Source: Helicobacter pylori
GTDB lineage: Bacteria > Campylobacterota > Campylobacteria > Campylobacterales > Helicobacteraceae
DNA: 64,000 bases
Direction: 5' to 3'
Assembly (NCBI GenBank): GCA_008032955.1
Contig: CP032046.1
Coordinates: 1,240,001-1,304,000, forward strand
This document shows, piece after piece, positions 9,371 to 21,136 of the stretch (position 1 is the stretch's first letter; each line of letters starts with the position of its first letter). A program made the position numbers and the translations under genes. The notes beneath the pieces are model-generated. The model had not been told where the DNA came from. It was given only the letters and a program-made list of their open reading frames with translations, and ran no database searches.

Positions 9371-10234
9371 TTAATACTTCTTAGCGTTGTTAAGATACTT
9401 AGGCAATTCATTCAACTCAGCGTTTTTATCGTTCTTAAAAACCACTTGCTTTTCAACCCGCTCATATTCTTTACAATCTCTTCTCATTTTTTGTAAGGGA
9501 TATTTTTGGTTGTCGTTAGGGATATAAAAACATTCGCTCTTAGCGTTTTCATAGCTATCCGTTAAGCTTATATCATAGTGGTACCAAAACCCGCTAGGGA
9601 TAGCGATATTCTTAGAGCTAAAAGTCCTATAGCCCTGTTTGATGATGGTAAGTTCTTCTACTAAAACTTGATAGTATTTCCTAGCCAAATTACGGCCCTC
9701 TTTTTCTACTGATAAAACAGAATGCCTGTTGGTGTTTTTGGCTTCAGGGGTGATATTAGTCATTCTGTAAGTTTCTCTTAAAGGGTTAGACGCAAAATCA
9801 AAAGAAGCGTCATTCGCCACAAAATGCCCCCTATCAAAACCGCTTCTTGTGTAATCTTGTGTCGTGGCTTGTTGGTATTTGGCTAATCGTGTGTCCGGCT
9901 TAAACTCATAGCGTTTTTCAATATTATTTTTATCCACTAAATCCCCAAACAACACGCTCACGCCATAAATAGGGTTTTTTAACTCGCTAGAATAACACAC
10001 CGAATAGAAGTTATTTTTTAAGACTTTACAATCAATGTTAGTGAGCATGCCATTAGCGTTATGAGTGGTATTGCGATTTTTAGTGGGGTTAGCGTTATTG
10101 ACTTGATCCTTGATTTCATTAAGCTTTTTAGTGGTGTAGCTGTTAATAGCCTTAGTGAAATTATCCAGCATGTCCGCTTGGAGCCAACCCATAGCAATCA
10201 GGCTAAAACAGAGCAGGTTTTTAAAGGTTTTCAT
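9371..10234 (-). CDS. Secreted DNA/RNA non-specific endonuclease (His-Me finger)
   Basis: The 287-residue protein has a signal peptide (basic start, hydrophobic core, cleavage near LQADM) and the signature of the DNA/RNA non-specific endonuclease family. DRGH is at residues 134-137, containing the general-base His, and MTNITPE holds the metal-ligand Asn at 160. Four or more Cys may form periplasmic disulfides. Such enzymes degrade nucleic acid outside the cytoplasm. In a naturally competent organism this could mean nutrient scavenging, digestion of extracellular DNA or trimming of incoming DNA; which applies is inference. It follows the type III methyltransferase gene after 29 bases with AAAGGAGC before its ATG, so it may share that transcript. 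Confidence 0.88.
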   Translation of the reverse strand: MKTFKNLLCFSLIAMGWLQADMLDNFTKAINSYTTKKLNEIKDQVNNANPTKNRNTTHNANGMLTNIDCKVLKNNFYSVCYSSELKNPIYGVSVLFGDLVDKNNIEKRYEFKPDTRLAKYQQATTQDYTRSGFDRGHFVANDASFDFASNPLRETYRMTNITPEAKNTNRHSVLSVEKEGRNLARKYYQVLVEELTIIKQGYRTFSSKNIAIPSGFWYHYDISLTDSYENAKSECFYIPNDNQKYPLQKMRRDCKEYERVEKQVVFKNDKNAELNELPKYLNNAKKY

Positions 10235-10263
10235 GTTTTGCTCCTTTTTGATTGGCTTGAATA

Positions 10264-12060
10264 CTACAACAATATTTTTAATCGTTTGTTTTTACCCACT
10301 AAATAGCCTAGCGTGTAGCGTTTTGATGCGTTAAGTGGTGCGCGTAAATTAAGAATAAAAATTTCATTGTATTTTTTAGTGCTATCATCTATCCCCCATG
10401 CGTCTTCGTCAATATCGCCCAAGTTCAAATAGTCTTCGTTAGAGTCAAAAAGCTTGCAATAAATCCTTTTTTGTTCATTGAGATCTAATTTTTGGAACTC
10501 TCCGCTATCAATTTCATCAATCTTACAATCGGCGCGTTTTAAAAAACGCTCGCTAAGATCGTTAAAGATTTTTAGGCATTCGCTCTTACTTTTAGCGTTA
10601 AGGATTTGTTTTTTAATTTCTAAATTCACTTCTTTCAATTCAGCATAGACAAAACTCCCGCCCCCTTTAAAACCGCATTTTTTAGAAATGCCCCCTTGCT
10701 CGCCCTCTATGACCTTTTTTAACCTTTCTTTGGTGATCGTTTCTATATAGTCCATTTGCTCGATGCCAATGTAGCGGCGTTTCATTTTGTGCGCCACCGC
10801 GCAAGTCGTCCCGCTCCCAGCAAAAAAGTCTAACACGAGGTCGTTTTCGTTGGTAGAAACCTCTAAGATTCTTTGAATTAAACTTTCTGGTTTTTGACCT
10901 TTAAAATTTTCATCATCAATTACTATAGTTTCATCAACTCTTGAAACTGAACTATCAATAGCAATTGAATTTAATTTATCCCACTTATTACTATTCCATG
11001 TATCTTCTAATGGATATTTTTCACCTCTATTTTCATGATTTATAAAAGTTAAAAAATCATCTACTTTTTCTTGTGGAAAAGAAAATTTTTTAAAAGCATT
11101 TTGCACTTCATTTTTTGTTAATAGCTGTAAAAAATCTTTATTTTCTATATAAGTCTTATTAAAAAGATAATTATCACTTTTAGAATAAAATAAAATTGTA
11201 TCATGGTTTCTTATATATTTTTTTGCAGCCGTTTTGTAGCCCGATAAAAAACCCATTCTCCATATAATTTCACTTCTGAAATTTTCTCGTTTAAAAATTT
11301 CGTCCATTAATACCTTACAATAATGCACTTCATTATAATCTAAATTAATATAAATACTCCCATCATCGCTTAAAAATTCCCTAGCCGCTTCAAGCCTGTT
11401 TTTCATAAACACTAGCCAAGAGCTGTGGTTAAAATTATCGTTGTAATTAAAGCTGTCATTACCGGTATTATAAGGAGGGTCAATGTAGATGCATTTCACT
11501 TGTTTAGCGAATTTCTTTTTTAAAGAATGAAGAGCGATCAAGTTATTGCCTTTGATAAGGTAGTTCGTGTTCTTGTCTTTTAAAGCGCTTTCTAAATCTC
11601 CTTCTCCATGCATTTCAAAATGACACAACGCTTTTTTGCATAAAAGCGTGTCAATTTCTTTTTTATGCAATACCTCATGGTAAAAACACTCTTTAGATTT
11701 GGTGCTGTTGTCTTTAGCGTTACCGAGTAAAACATTGTCTTTAAAAGGGAAATTCAAAACGACTAATTCGCTGGATTTTATCAAACCCCCTTGCGAATAT
11801 AGACCTATTTTATTTTTAAATCGTGTGAAAGATTTTTCTAATTCTTTTATTTCTAAACATTCTAATAACGCTTTTTCATTGAACACAAGCGTGTTGGCGA
11901 TCATTTTAAAAAAAGCGTTTTTGTAGTCGTTAGCGTTTTCATGCTCAAGCATGAAAGTTAAAAGCTTTTCATCATTCTGTAGGATTAAAGTTTCTAAGCG
12001 TTCTTTAGTGAAATGATGGATTAAAATATCTACTAGGGTTTTGAGTGGGGTTTTTAACAT
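10264..12060 (-). CDS. mod: Type III restriction-modification methyltransferase (Mod)
   Basis: Mod methylates adenine in an asymmetric site and supplies sequence recognition for the type III complex. The 598-residue protein has catalytic motif IV DPPY at 194-197 and the SAM-binding motif FAGSGTT at 413-419, an order typical of beta-class N6-adenine methyltransferases. The target-recognition region between them (about 265-390) is markedly more AT-rich than its flanks at DNA level, as expected where recognition domains are exchanged between alleles. Its ATG overlaps the end of res by 7 bases, so it is the downstream partner in a res-mod order. Unlike many Helicobacter mod genes it has no long homopolymer tract of its own. 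The recognition site cannot be deduced from the sequence. Confidence 0.93.
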   Translation of the reverse strand: MLKTPLKTLVDILIHHFTKERLETLILQNDEKLLTFMLEHENANDYKNAFFKMIANTLVFNEKALLECLEIKELEKSFTRFKNKIGLYSQGGLIKSSELVVLNFPFKDNVLLGNAKDNSTKSKECFYHEVLHKKEIDTLLCKKALCHFEMHGEGDLESALKDKNTNYLIKGNNLIALHSLKKKFAKQVKCIYIDPPYNTGNDSFNYNDNFNHSSWLVFMKNRLEAAREFLSDDGSIYINLDYNEVHYCKVLMDEIFKRENFRSEIIWRMGFLSGYKTAAKKYIRNHDTILFYSKSDNYLFNKTYIENKDFLQLLTKNEVQNAFKKFSFPQEKVDDFLTFINHENRGEKYPLEDTWNSNKWDKLNSIAIDSSVSRVDETIVIDDENFKGQKPESLIQRILEVSTNENDLVLDFFAGSGTTCAVAHKMKRRYIGIEQMDYIETITKERLKKVIEGEQGGISKKCGFKGGGSFVYAELKEVNLEIKKQILNAKSKSECLKIFNDLSERFLKRADCKIDEIDSGEFQKLDLNEQKRIYCKLFDSNEDYLNLGDIDEDAWGIDDSTKKYNEIFILNLRAPLNASKRYTLGYLVGKNKRLKILL

Positions 12061-14606
12061 TCTTTGTCCTTAAAAGTTTGATTGAAAGCGGTTGCAAATT
12101 CGTCATTTACTGCTTTATTATTATGGAGCGTGAAAAACAGCAGGCCTTTTAAATGGAGTTTTTTGTTATGGCTTTTAAGCGTGGCGTTCTCTAGCATTTC
12201 TAAAAATTCTTTTTTCCAAGCGTTAGAATGCTCTAAATGTTCGCCTTTAGCTTCCATATAACAAGTGAAGCCTAAAAATTCATCTTCATGCGTTTGGGCA
12301 AAAAGGATAAAATCCGGCTCAAAACCTTGCGCGTAATAGGGGCTGTTTTCTATATTGCAAAAAACTTTTAATTCAGTGAAATGATCGTTCCTTAAAACGC
12401 ACCATTCTTTGAATTTCTTGTCTAAAAGCTCTTTATTTTTATTGATAAAATGTAAAAAATCCCTTTCTAAATCGCTGTCTAGTTTTCGCATGTCTTTAAA
12501 AAGCAGCCATTCGTAAAAGGGAATGTCTTTTTCCCATTCGCTAGCGCTAAGGCTTTTATTATGCGTTTCAAATTCTTTCAATTCTAACGCGCTCACGCTA
12601 GGTTTATCTTGCTCTTTTAAAAGCGTGTCTTTTAAGTTTTCAATGATATAAACAGCGAGCTTTAAAAGGATTTCGTTGTTATCAAACTTTTGGCTTTTAT
12701 GGAAGTTTGTTTTTAATGGCGAAATATATTCCTTTATAAATTCCACTTTATTGTTAAAGGCATGTTTTTTAAAGGCTTTTTTAAGCGTTTTGAAATCCAG
12801 GTTTTTTAAATTAAGGGCTTTTAAAAAATAGTTTATAGGGATTTTATCTAAGGTGTGGGGTATATAATAAGTTTTATCGCCTTTATTTTCTTCTTTAAAA
12901 TCCACTTTCTTTTCACGCACATTAAAAGCAAATAAGGGGACATGCAAACTTTTGAGTGTGGCTTCAACAGGGTCTGAATAGTCTTTATTGAAGAGGTTTT
13001 TCTTTTTGTCTTTTGTGTTGCTCGCATAGTAGCATTTGAAACGCTTGGTGGGCGTTAAAGGGATAGTTGTTTTTTCCTTTTCAATGAATCCTAATCCTAA
13101 ATCTTGTAACTCGTTGTTTAATTTAGCGATAAACTCGCTGTCATAAACAGCATGGTAGTCTAACCTTTCTAACACGCTTAAGGGGTTAAAAAGATCAAAC
13201 TTGCGTTGGTAAAACTCTATGCGGTTTGGCTTGAAATCGTTGTAGCTAAAGGGGTAGTATCTCGCCCCTCGCCCTATGAGCTGGGCGTCTTTAATGGTGT
13301 CTTTTTGACTCGCTTTGTTTTTAAGCCTGACAATGTCAAACAAATTCAGCACATCCCAGCCTTCATTGAGCTTATCCACGCTAAAAATCACTCTTTTAGG
13401 GTTGTCTCTGTCTTCTAGGGAGTTCAATAAAAGCATGTGATTTTCTAATTCTTTTTCGTTGTTGGTGTTGATCTGGGTGCTTTTTTTGAATTTCGTCTGC
13501 AAGAATGCCACAAGGTTAGGGGTGTAATGTTGCTTGTCAAAAAAGTTTTTGGCGTCTTTAAAAAAAGCGTTGCGGCTGTAGTTGAAAAAATTTTCCAAAT
13601 CTAAAGGGCTTAAATTTTCTAAAAAGGTATTGAAGCGCTCTTGATTTTCCTTGCTGTCTTCAATCCTTTCGCTTTTAAACAAAATACATGGTTTAAAGTT
13701 TTCAATATTATGGTGTTGGGCTAGTAATTCTTTATACAAACTGGAAACGCATGCCCCTAAAAAGCGCGTTTCTAATTCTTTGTTTTCATAGGAAAAGGAG
13801 TAGATGTTTTTGCAAAATTTATCCTCGCTAAATTGTTTTAAGGTGTAGGTGAACGCCTTTAAGTTTTCATATTTTTCTTTAACGCTTTTTTCATTAGGGA
13901 TAGTGGCGCTAAATTCCAGCAATAAATTGTCTTTATTTTGTTCTAGGGCTAATTTCACCACGCTTTCCCAATTGCGTTTTTCACTAGCCTCACTATCATT
14001 TAATTTCTTTTTAGTCTCTGTGTTTAAATGGTGCGCTTCATCCGCTAAAAAAACTAATTTTTGATCTTTTAAATCCTCTAGGGTGATAGCGTTTTCTTTA
14101 GCTCTAGTGAATAGTGAAAACAAGCCTTGAATGGTGCTGAAATAAATGTTGATAGCGTTGTTATGACTCTCGTTTAAATTATTGATGCTTTTAATTTCTG
14201 TGTTTTCATCATTGATATTGATATTCTCGCTAAAAAGGTATTTTGATGAAACGCTGTCTGTAAAATTCAATTTCGTTTTTTCTAAAATGCTGGCGCTATT
14301 CACAAAAAAGATAAAGTTTTGATAGCCTTGCTTGTAGCATTCTAAAATCAAACCCGCCATCACTAAGGTTTTGCCGCTACCGGTGGCCATTTCAAACATG
14401 AAATGCTTTTGAGTTGGGTTGGATTGGCGTTTTTCTAAATAATTATATATCGCTTGCTTTTGATAATCTCTAAGCTCTTTTTTTAAATTACTGGTGATGT
14501 GGGTGGGTAGATCTATTTCTTTATCATTGGGCGCGTTATTTGGCGTGCGATCTTTTATCGCTGATTGGGGGGGGGGGGGGTAACTTTGAATGAATGAATC
14601 TTGCAT
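12054..14606 (-). CDS. res: Type III restriction endonuclease subunit (Res), phase-variable, in frame
   Basis: Res is the ATP-dependent translocase and nuclease partner of Mod. From the ATG at 14606 (AAGGGA six bases upstream) the protein is 850 residues. Superfamily 2 helicase motifs run in order: Walker A MATGSGKT near 73-80, DEAH box LADEAHH, motif III FSATIP and motif VI QLIGRGARYY. A C-terminal PD-(D/E)xK nuclease is suggested by PDFILF followed by MEAKGE. Codons 10-13 are the four prolines encoded by a run of 14 C. In this read the frame is open, so the gene is ON. A longer frame from 14681 exists, but its extra 25 residues lie upstream of the good ribosome site. Confidence 0.93.
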   Translation of the reverse strand: MQDSFIQSYPPPPQSAIKDRTPNNAPNDKEIDLPTHITSNLKKELRDYQKQAIYNYLEKRQSNPTQKHFMFEMATGSGKTLVMAGLILECYKQGYQNFIFFVNSASILEKTKLNFTDSVSSKYLFSENININDENTEIKSINNLNESHNNAINIYFSTIQGLFSLFTRAKENAITLEDLKDQKLVFLADEAHHLNTETKKKLNDSEASEKRNWESVVKLALEQNKDNLLLEFSATIPNEKSVKEKYENLKAFTYTLKQFSEDKFCKNIYSFSYENKELETRFLGACVSSLYKELLAQHHNIENFKPCILFKSERIEDSKENQERFNTFLENLSPLDLENFFNYSRNAFFKDAKNFFDKQHYTPNLVAFLQTKFKKSTQINTNNEKELENHMLLLNSLEDRDNPKRVIFSVDKLNEGWDVLNLFDIVRLKNKASQKDTIKDAQLIGRGARYYPFSYNDFKPNRIEFYQRKFDLFNPLSVLERLDYHAVYDSEFIAKLNNELQDLGLGFIEKEKTTIPLTPTKRFKCYYASNTKDKKKNLFNKDYSDPVEATLKSLHVPLFAFNVREKKVDFKEENKGDKTYYIPHTLDKIPINYFLKALNLKNLDFKTLKKAFKKHAFNNKVEFIKEYISPLKTNFHKSQKFDNNEILLKLAVYIIENLKDTLLKEQDKPSVSALELKEFETHNKSLSASEWEKDIPFYEWLLFKDMRKLDSDLERDFLHFINKNKELLDKKFKEWCVLRNDHFTELKVFCNIENSPYYAQGFEPDFILFAQTHEDEFLGFTCYMEAKGEHLEHSNAWKKEFLEMLENATLKSHNKKLHLKGLLFFTLHNNKAVNDEFATAFNQTFKDKEC
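14567..14580 (-). repeat. C14 homopolymer tract in the 5' end of res
   Basis: Fourteen consecutive G on the plus strand, or C in the coding sense, lie nine codons after the res start. With 14 bases the frame continues into the helicase. A change of one or two bases would stop translation early. Tracts of this length are classical slipped-strand contingency loci in H. pylori. Confidence 0.93.
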
Positions 14607-14762
14607 GAAATCCCTTAATGAAAAAGTGAGAAAATTATAGCGTAAAGTTTTGAGATTGACTTTAGAGGCGCTAGCGAACAATTAAATTAAAATCAAACAA
14701 AGTTTTAGTTTTAATATTTAATGGAATAAAGCCCTTAAAATCAAAAAGCGCTTCTTTTTCTT

Positions 14763-14771
14763 TGCTATAAT
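14763..14771 (+). promoter_or_regulatory. Extended -10 promoter of bioB
   Basis: TGCTATAAT is a perfect extended -10 box about 40 bases upstream of the bioB start. AAAGGA follows at 14801, seven bases before the ATG at 14813. Confidence 0.7.
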
Positions 14772-14812
14772 CAATCTCAAAAAACCAACTTTTTTAAAAT
14801 AAAGGAATGATT

Positions 14813-15660
14813 ATGCAAGAGATTTTTTTATGTTCTATTTCCAATGTGCGCAGTGGGGATTGCAAGGAAGATTGCGCTTATTGCACGCAAAGCTCACACC
14901 ATCAAGGATCGATCAAGCGCTATAAATTCAAAGATGAAAAAGTGGTTTTACAAGAGGCTAGAGCGTTAAGGGAATTAGGGGCTTTAGGGTTTTGTTTGGT
15001 TACTTCAGGGCGCGAATTAGACGATGAAAAATGCGAATACATCGCTAAATTAGCTAAAGCCATCAACAAAGAAGAATTGGGCTTGCATTTAATCGCATGC
15101 TGCGGGCGTGCGGATTTAGATCAACTGGAGTTTTTAAGAGATGCGGGCATTCATAGCTATAACCACAATTTAGAGACTTCGCAAAATTTCTTCCCTAAGA
15201 TTTGTTCCACGCACACATGGGAAGAAAGGTTTATCACATGCGAAAACGCTTTAAGAGCAGGGTTAGGCTTGTGCAGTGGGGGATTTTTGGGCTTAATGAG
15301 AGTTGGGAAGATCGGATTGAAATGCTTAGAGCCTTAGCTTCGCTCTCCCCGCACACCACGCCGATTAATTTTTTCATTAAAAACCCGGTATTACCCATTG
15401 ATGCAGAAACTTTAAGCGCGGATGAAGCCCTAGAATGCGTGCTTTTGGCTAAAGAGTTTTTGCCTAACGCTAGGCTTATGGTGGCTGGGGGGCGTGAAGT
15501 GGTGTTTAAAGATAATGACAAAAAGGAAGCCAAGCTTTTTGAATACGGCATTAATGCGGTGGTGTTAGGGGATTATTTAACCACCAAAGGCAAAGCCCCT
15601 AAAAAAGATATAGAAAAACTGCTCTCTTATGGTTTGACAATGGCGACAAGCTGTCATTAA
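14813..15660 (+). pseudogene. bioB: Biotin synthase BioB, frameshifted
   Basis: BioB is the radical-SAM enzyme that inserts sulfur into dethiobiotin. The first frame shows the CxxxCxxC cluster in DCKEDCAYC and the family segments up to GLGLCSGG. It then runs out of frame and stops at 15337. The remaining family sequence (GIFGLNESWEDR to the end) continues in another frame to 15660. The break is at a run of five G (15278-15282), where six G would give CSGGIFGLNE and restore a 282-residue protein. Either the gene is inactivated, giving biotin dependence, or one G was lost in the consensus. The start is the ATG at 14813, because AAAGG is too close to the ATG at 14807. Confidence 0.88.
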
Positions 15661-16538
15661 TGAGAGAACTTTTTAAAAGCGTTAGAGGGTTTTTACGCCT
15701 TCTTAGAATGATTTTCCCCACGCACTTTCAAAACGCCTTTTTGGGCTTGAGCGAATTGTTTTACTACGCTTCTAGCTTGAGTTTTTATACGATTTTGTCT
15801 TTATCGCCTATTTTGTTGTTTGTGTTTAGTCTTTTTGTGTCTCATTATTTGCAAGCGCACAGCGGTGAAATGGAAGCCTTGATTTTCCCTAACGCCCCTA
15901 AACTCATTGGCGCGATTAAGGATTTTTTAGAAAATTTTAAAAAAACAGACATGACTTTAGGCACGCTTGAAGAGGTGTCTATTGTGGTGGCGTTGGTGCT
16001 TTTTTGTGAAAACTACCGCTCCATCGCATCAAAAATTTTTGATGCAAAGCCTAGAGATTATGCGCATTTTAAGGGTAAAGAAATCTTTTTATTTTGGGGT
16101 TTTGGCACGACTTTAGTGTTTTTATTCGCTCTGCCTTTGGTGGTGTTTTTTGATATTAAGATCCAAGTGTTTTTTGAAGATAAAGATTCAAGTTTGTTGC
16201 ATGTTTTAAGATGGATAGGCACTTACGCGTTTTTTTTGATCCTTTTTACCATTCCCACGAATAAGGTGTTTAAACATTATTTTTGGGTGTTTTTATGGGT
16301 GTTTTTTACGAGCGTTTCTTGGCATGTGTTAAAATGGGCTTTCACTTATTATGTGTTGTATAATCGCACTTACCATGAGCTTTATGGGAGCGTTTCTATT
16401 TTGTGGTTTTTGATGAGCTGGGTGTATGTGAGCTGGCTTGTGATTTTAATTGGCATGTATGGGTGCAAGGTGTGTGATGCATTCGATCCTAAAGAAGTGT
16501 TTAAGAAATTTTTAGGCTTTTTTAAAAAAGAAACTTGA
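15660..16538 (+). CDS. YihY/BrkB-family inner membrane protein
   Basis: The 292-residue product has about six hydrophobic helices, for example ASSLSFYTILSLSPILLFVF and SILWFLMSWVYVSWLVILIGMYG. This pattern, with the early ALSF/SLSFYT helix and the late WLYVSW-like helix, is typical of the YihY/BrkB family, formerly misannotated as ribonuclease BN. The biochemical role of the family is not established. The ATG overlaps the last base of the bioB stop, so the two are translationally coupled and probably one transcript. A hairpin at 16552-16578 follows and may end transcription before the convergent rRNA genes. Confidence 0.85.
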   Translation: MRELFKSVRGFLRLLRMIFPTHFQNAFLGLSELFYYASSLSFYTILSLSPILLFVFSLFVSHYLQAHSGEMEALIFPNAPKLIGAIKDFLENFKKTDMTLGTLEEVSIVVALVLFCENYRSIASKIFDAKPRDYAHFKGKEIFLFWGFGTTLVFLFALPLVVFFDIKIQVFFEDKDSSLLHVLRWIGTYAFFLILFTIPTNKVFKHYFWVFLWVFFTSVSWHVLKWAFTYYVLYNRTYHELYGSVSILWFLMSWVYVSWLVILIGMYGCKVCDAFDPKEVFKKFLGFFKKET

Positions 16539-16551
16539 TGAAAAAGTTTTC

Positions 16552-16578
16552 TTTTAGATCGGTTCTAAAAATCTAAAA
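16552..16578. terminator. Hairpin between the YihY gene and the 5S rRNA gene
   Basis: TTTTAGAT (16552-16559) and ATCTAAAA (16571-16578) form an eight-pair stem with an 11-base loop between convergent transcripts. The stem is AT-rich and its T-run is short, so termination strength is uncertain. Confidence 0.4.
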
Positions 16579-16740
16579 ACACATAAAACCATTTAAACAC
16601 ACACTCCACACCCCCCCAAAAAAACCTAAACTAAAAAATTTAAAAACAAAAGAAATAAAAAAGCAACAGAAAAATAAAGCACTAAAATATAATCAATAAT
16701 AAAATTAAATAAAAAGCAAGATTGAAAAACATTTCCCTAT

Positions 16741-16858
16741 CCCTGCACCGACCTACATTCCCACTCTTGAAAAGAGCAGTATTATCAGCGATGAAGAGCT
16801 TGACTTCCAGGTTCGGAATGGTTAACTGGGTAGTTCCTCTTCTCTAAAGGCACAAGGA
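16741..16858 (-). rRNA. rrf: 5S ribosomal RNA
   Basis: The minus strand reads as a complete 5S rRNA of about 118 nt: the 5' part with the CCATTCCGAACC core (loop region that binds L5/L18), the AAGCTCTTCATCGC segment and a 3' strand GTCGGTGCAGGGA. It follows the 23S gene after about 235 bases, in the same direction. The ends are estimated to within a few bases. Confidence 0.93.
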
Positions 16859-17092
16859 AAAGGGAGCTAAAGATAAAACACATTTACCCTTAACTCCCCT
16901 TTCTCTTTATAGGGAGCTGTTTTTTAACAAAGAAGATCGTTAATAGCCTTTAACTTTAAACCATTGAGATGGTATCTCATTCCTCATTAAAGTTCAATCC
17001 TATAAAAGTCTTTATAAAACTCCAACTCTCTTACACTCAGTAAGGCAGTGGTAACTTATTCGCGCTCTATTGTCGTTATCTTATACAAAAAG

Positions 17093-19985
<2,893 letters not shown>

Positions 19986-20163
19986 ATTTTAAAATATCCT
20001 TTAAAACCCGCCCTTTTATAATGAATAACGACAATTGCACGAATATTCTTCAGCGCTACCACTGCCTTAATGAATATAAGACAGAGTTATTGTAGTTTTA
20101 CTTTACTTTTACATAGGCTATTAACAATGTTAAATCAAATAACTTCGTTTTTCTTTAAAAACT

Positions 20164-20172
20164 TGCTATAAT
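20164..20172 (+). promoter_or_regulatory. Extended -10 box antisense to the 23S leader
   Basis: TGCTATAAT on the plus strand, about 180 bases beyond the mature 23S 5' end, points away from the rRNA gene and into its precursor leader. The only ATG soon after it (20210) has four codons. If active it would make a non-coding RNA antisense to the 23S leader. Confidence 0.4.
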
Positions 20173-20361
20173 CACTCTCAAATATTAAACCCTTTAAGAA
20201 GACTAAAAATGCTTGATCCCTAATCTTTTTTAATCGCCAAGTTTAATCAGCTGGTGGGCTTTTATATTTTTATATTTTATAATTAAAGCCTTTAGCTTTT
20301 ATAACTTGCTTGAGTTTGAATTAAAGAACTTTTTAAAGCTTGTCTTTAAAAACGAAATGTA

Positions 20362-20367
20362 ATTATA
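20362..20367 (-). promoter_or_regulatory. Candidate promoter of the 23S-5S operon
   Basis: The minus strand has a perfect TATAAT preceded by TGTC. It lies about 375 bases upstream of the mature 23S 5' end and directly downstream (in the transcription sense) of the 19-bp repeats at 20409-20512. The location and quality fit an rRNA promoter. Confidence 0.5.
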
Positions 20368-20408
20368 GACATCTAATGCTTAAAGTTTGCTTAAAGTTTT
20401 TGGAATGT

Positions 20409-20512
20409 GAAAGAAAATTTAGAGTTTGAAAGAAATTTTAGAGTTTGAAAGAAATTTTAGAGTTTGAAAGAAAATTGAGAGTTGGAAAGGAATTTTAGAG
20501 TTTGGAAGGAAT
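20409..20512. repeat. 19-bp tandem repeat, about 5.5 copies
   Basis: Units begin at 20409, 20428, 20447, 20466 and 20485, with a partial sixth. The consensus is GAAAGAAATTTTAGAGTTT with one to three changes per unit; the second and third units are identical. No ORF crosses it. It lies just upstream of the candidate 23S promoter. Confidence 0.9.
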
Positions 20513-20569
20513 GGATAAAAGTTATTGGAAATGATTGGGGAGTGATTGGAATTAGGGGGTAGCAAAATA

Positions 20570-20790
20570 AAGCTTTAAGATAAAAACACATTATTATAAA
20601 ATAAGATAAAAACACATCATCATTAAATCAAATCAAACACATCATAAAATTAAATAAAATGCATCATTAAAAAATAAAACATATCATTATAATAAGATAA
20701 AGACACATCATTATTAAATAAAACACATCGTTATAATAAGATAAAATGCATCATTAAAAAATAAAAACGCATCATTAACCATTGATTAAA
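20570..20790. repeat. Degenerate AT-rich repeat array
   Basis: About eight imperfect copies of a motif like AAATAAAACACATCATTA, often followed by TAATAAGATAAA, are strung together with variable spacing. There is no ORF and no dyad typical of CRISPR repeats. It appears to be decayed tandem duplication. Confidence 0.7.
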
Positions 20791-20842
20791 TACCACTAGA
20801 TACAACACTCCAAGTCATCTTTTTTTCAAAAAAGGGGTAGAA

Positions 20843-20989
20843 ATGGCATTCAATCATTCAATCATTCAATCATTCAATCATTCAATCATTCAATCATTCA
20901 ATCATTCAATCATTCAATCATTCAATCATTCTGTCAAGCAATCAAGCAACGCTACCATACTTTTATCGCTTTTACCAAAACCGATTTAA
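20843..20989 (+). CDS. Short ORF containing the octanucleotide tract (candidate phase-variable leader)
   Basis: AAGGGG lies a few bases before an ATG at 20843. The frame runs straight through the 8-bp repeats, encoding three copies of HSIIQSFN, and stops at 20989 (48 residues). One extra repeat unit, or two fewer, would move translation into a second frame. That frame is open for about 70 more codons to a TGA at 21138-21140, overlapping the ATG of the downstream DUF262 gene. I do not recognise the peptide and it may be only a leader. Whether it is translated is unproven. Confidence 0.35.
   Translation: MAFNHSIIQSFNHSIIQSFNHSIIQSFNHSVKQSSNATILLSLLPKPI
20847..20931. repeat. Octanucleotide tandem repeat (CATTCAAT)10 plus 5 bases
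   Basis: Ten perfect copies of an 8-bp unit plus CATTC. The copies are identical, so the tract is young or actively slipping. Eight is not a multiple of three, so unit changes would shift any frame reading through it. It lies about 200 bases upstream of the DUF262-HNH gene. Confidence 0.97.
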
Positions 20990-21136
20990 AAATCCCCTAT
21001 TTTTTATTATTCCCCCTTTCATTAACCCTTTTATTCCCCCTTTCATTAACCCGCACCGCAATCTTTTTAAAAAATTTGATTCCATAAGCCCCATTTTTAA
21101 ACCAGTGGGGCTTACAGAGTTAAATTCAAAGGAGAA

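Noticed and set aside
20570-20790. Possible tRNA or structured RNA in the AT-rich repeats
   Set aside because: No cloverleaf or stable stems; the sequence is low-complexity. I saw no tRNA gene anywhere in the window.
20409-20931. A possible CRISPR array from the repeats upstream of the DUF262 gene
   Set aside because: Units are contiguous 19-bp and 8-bp tandem repeats with no unique spacers and no cas genes nearby.
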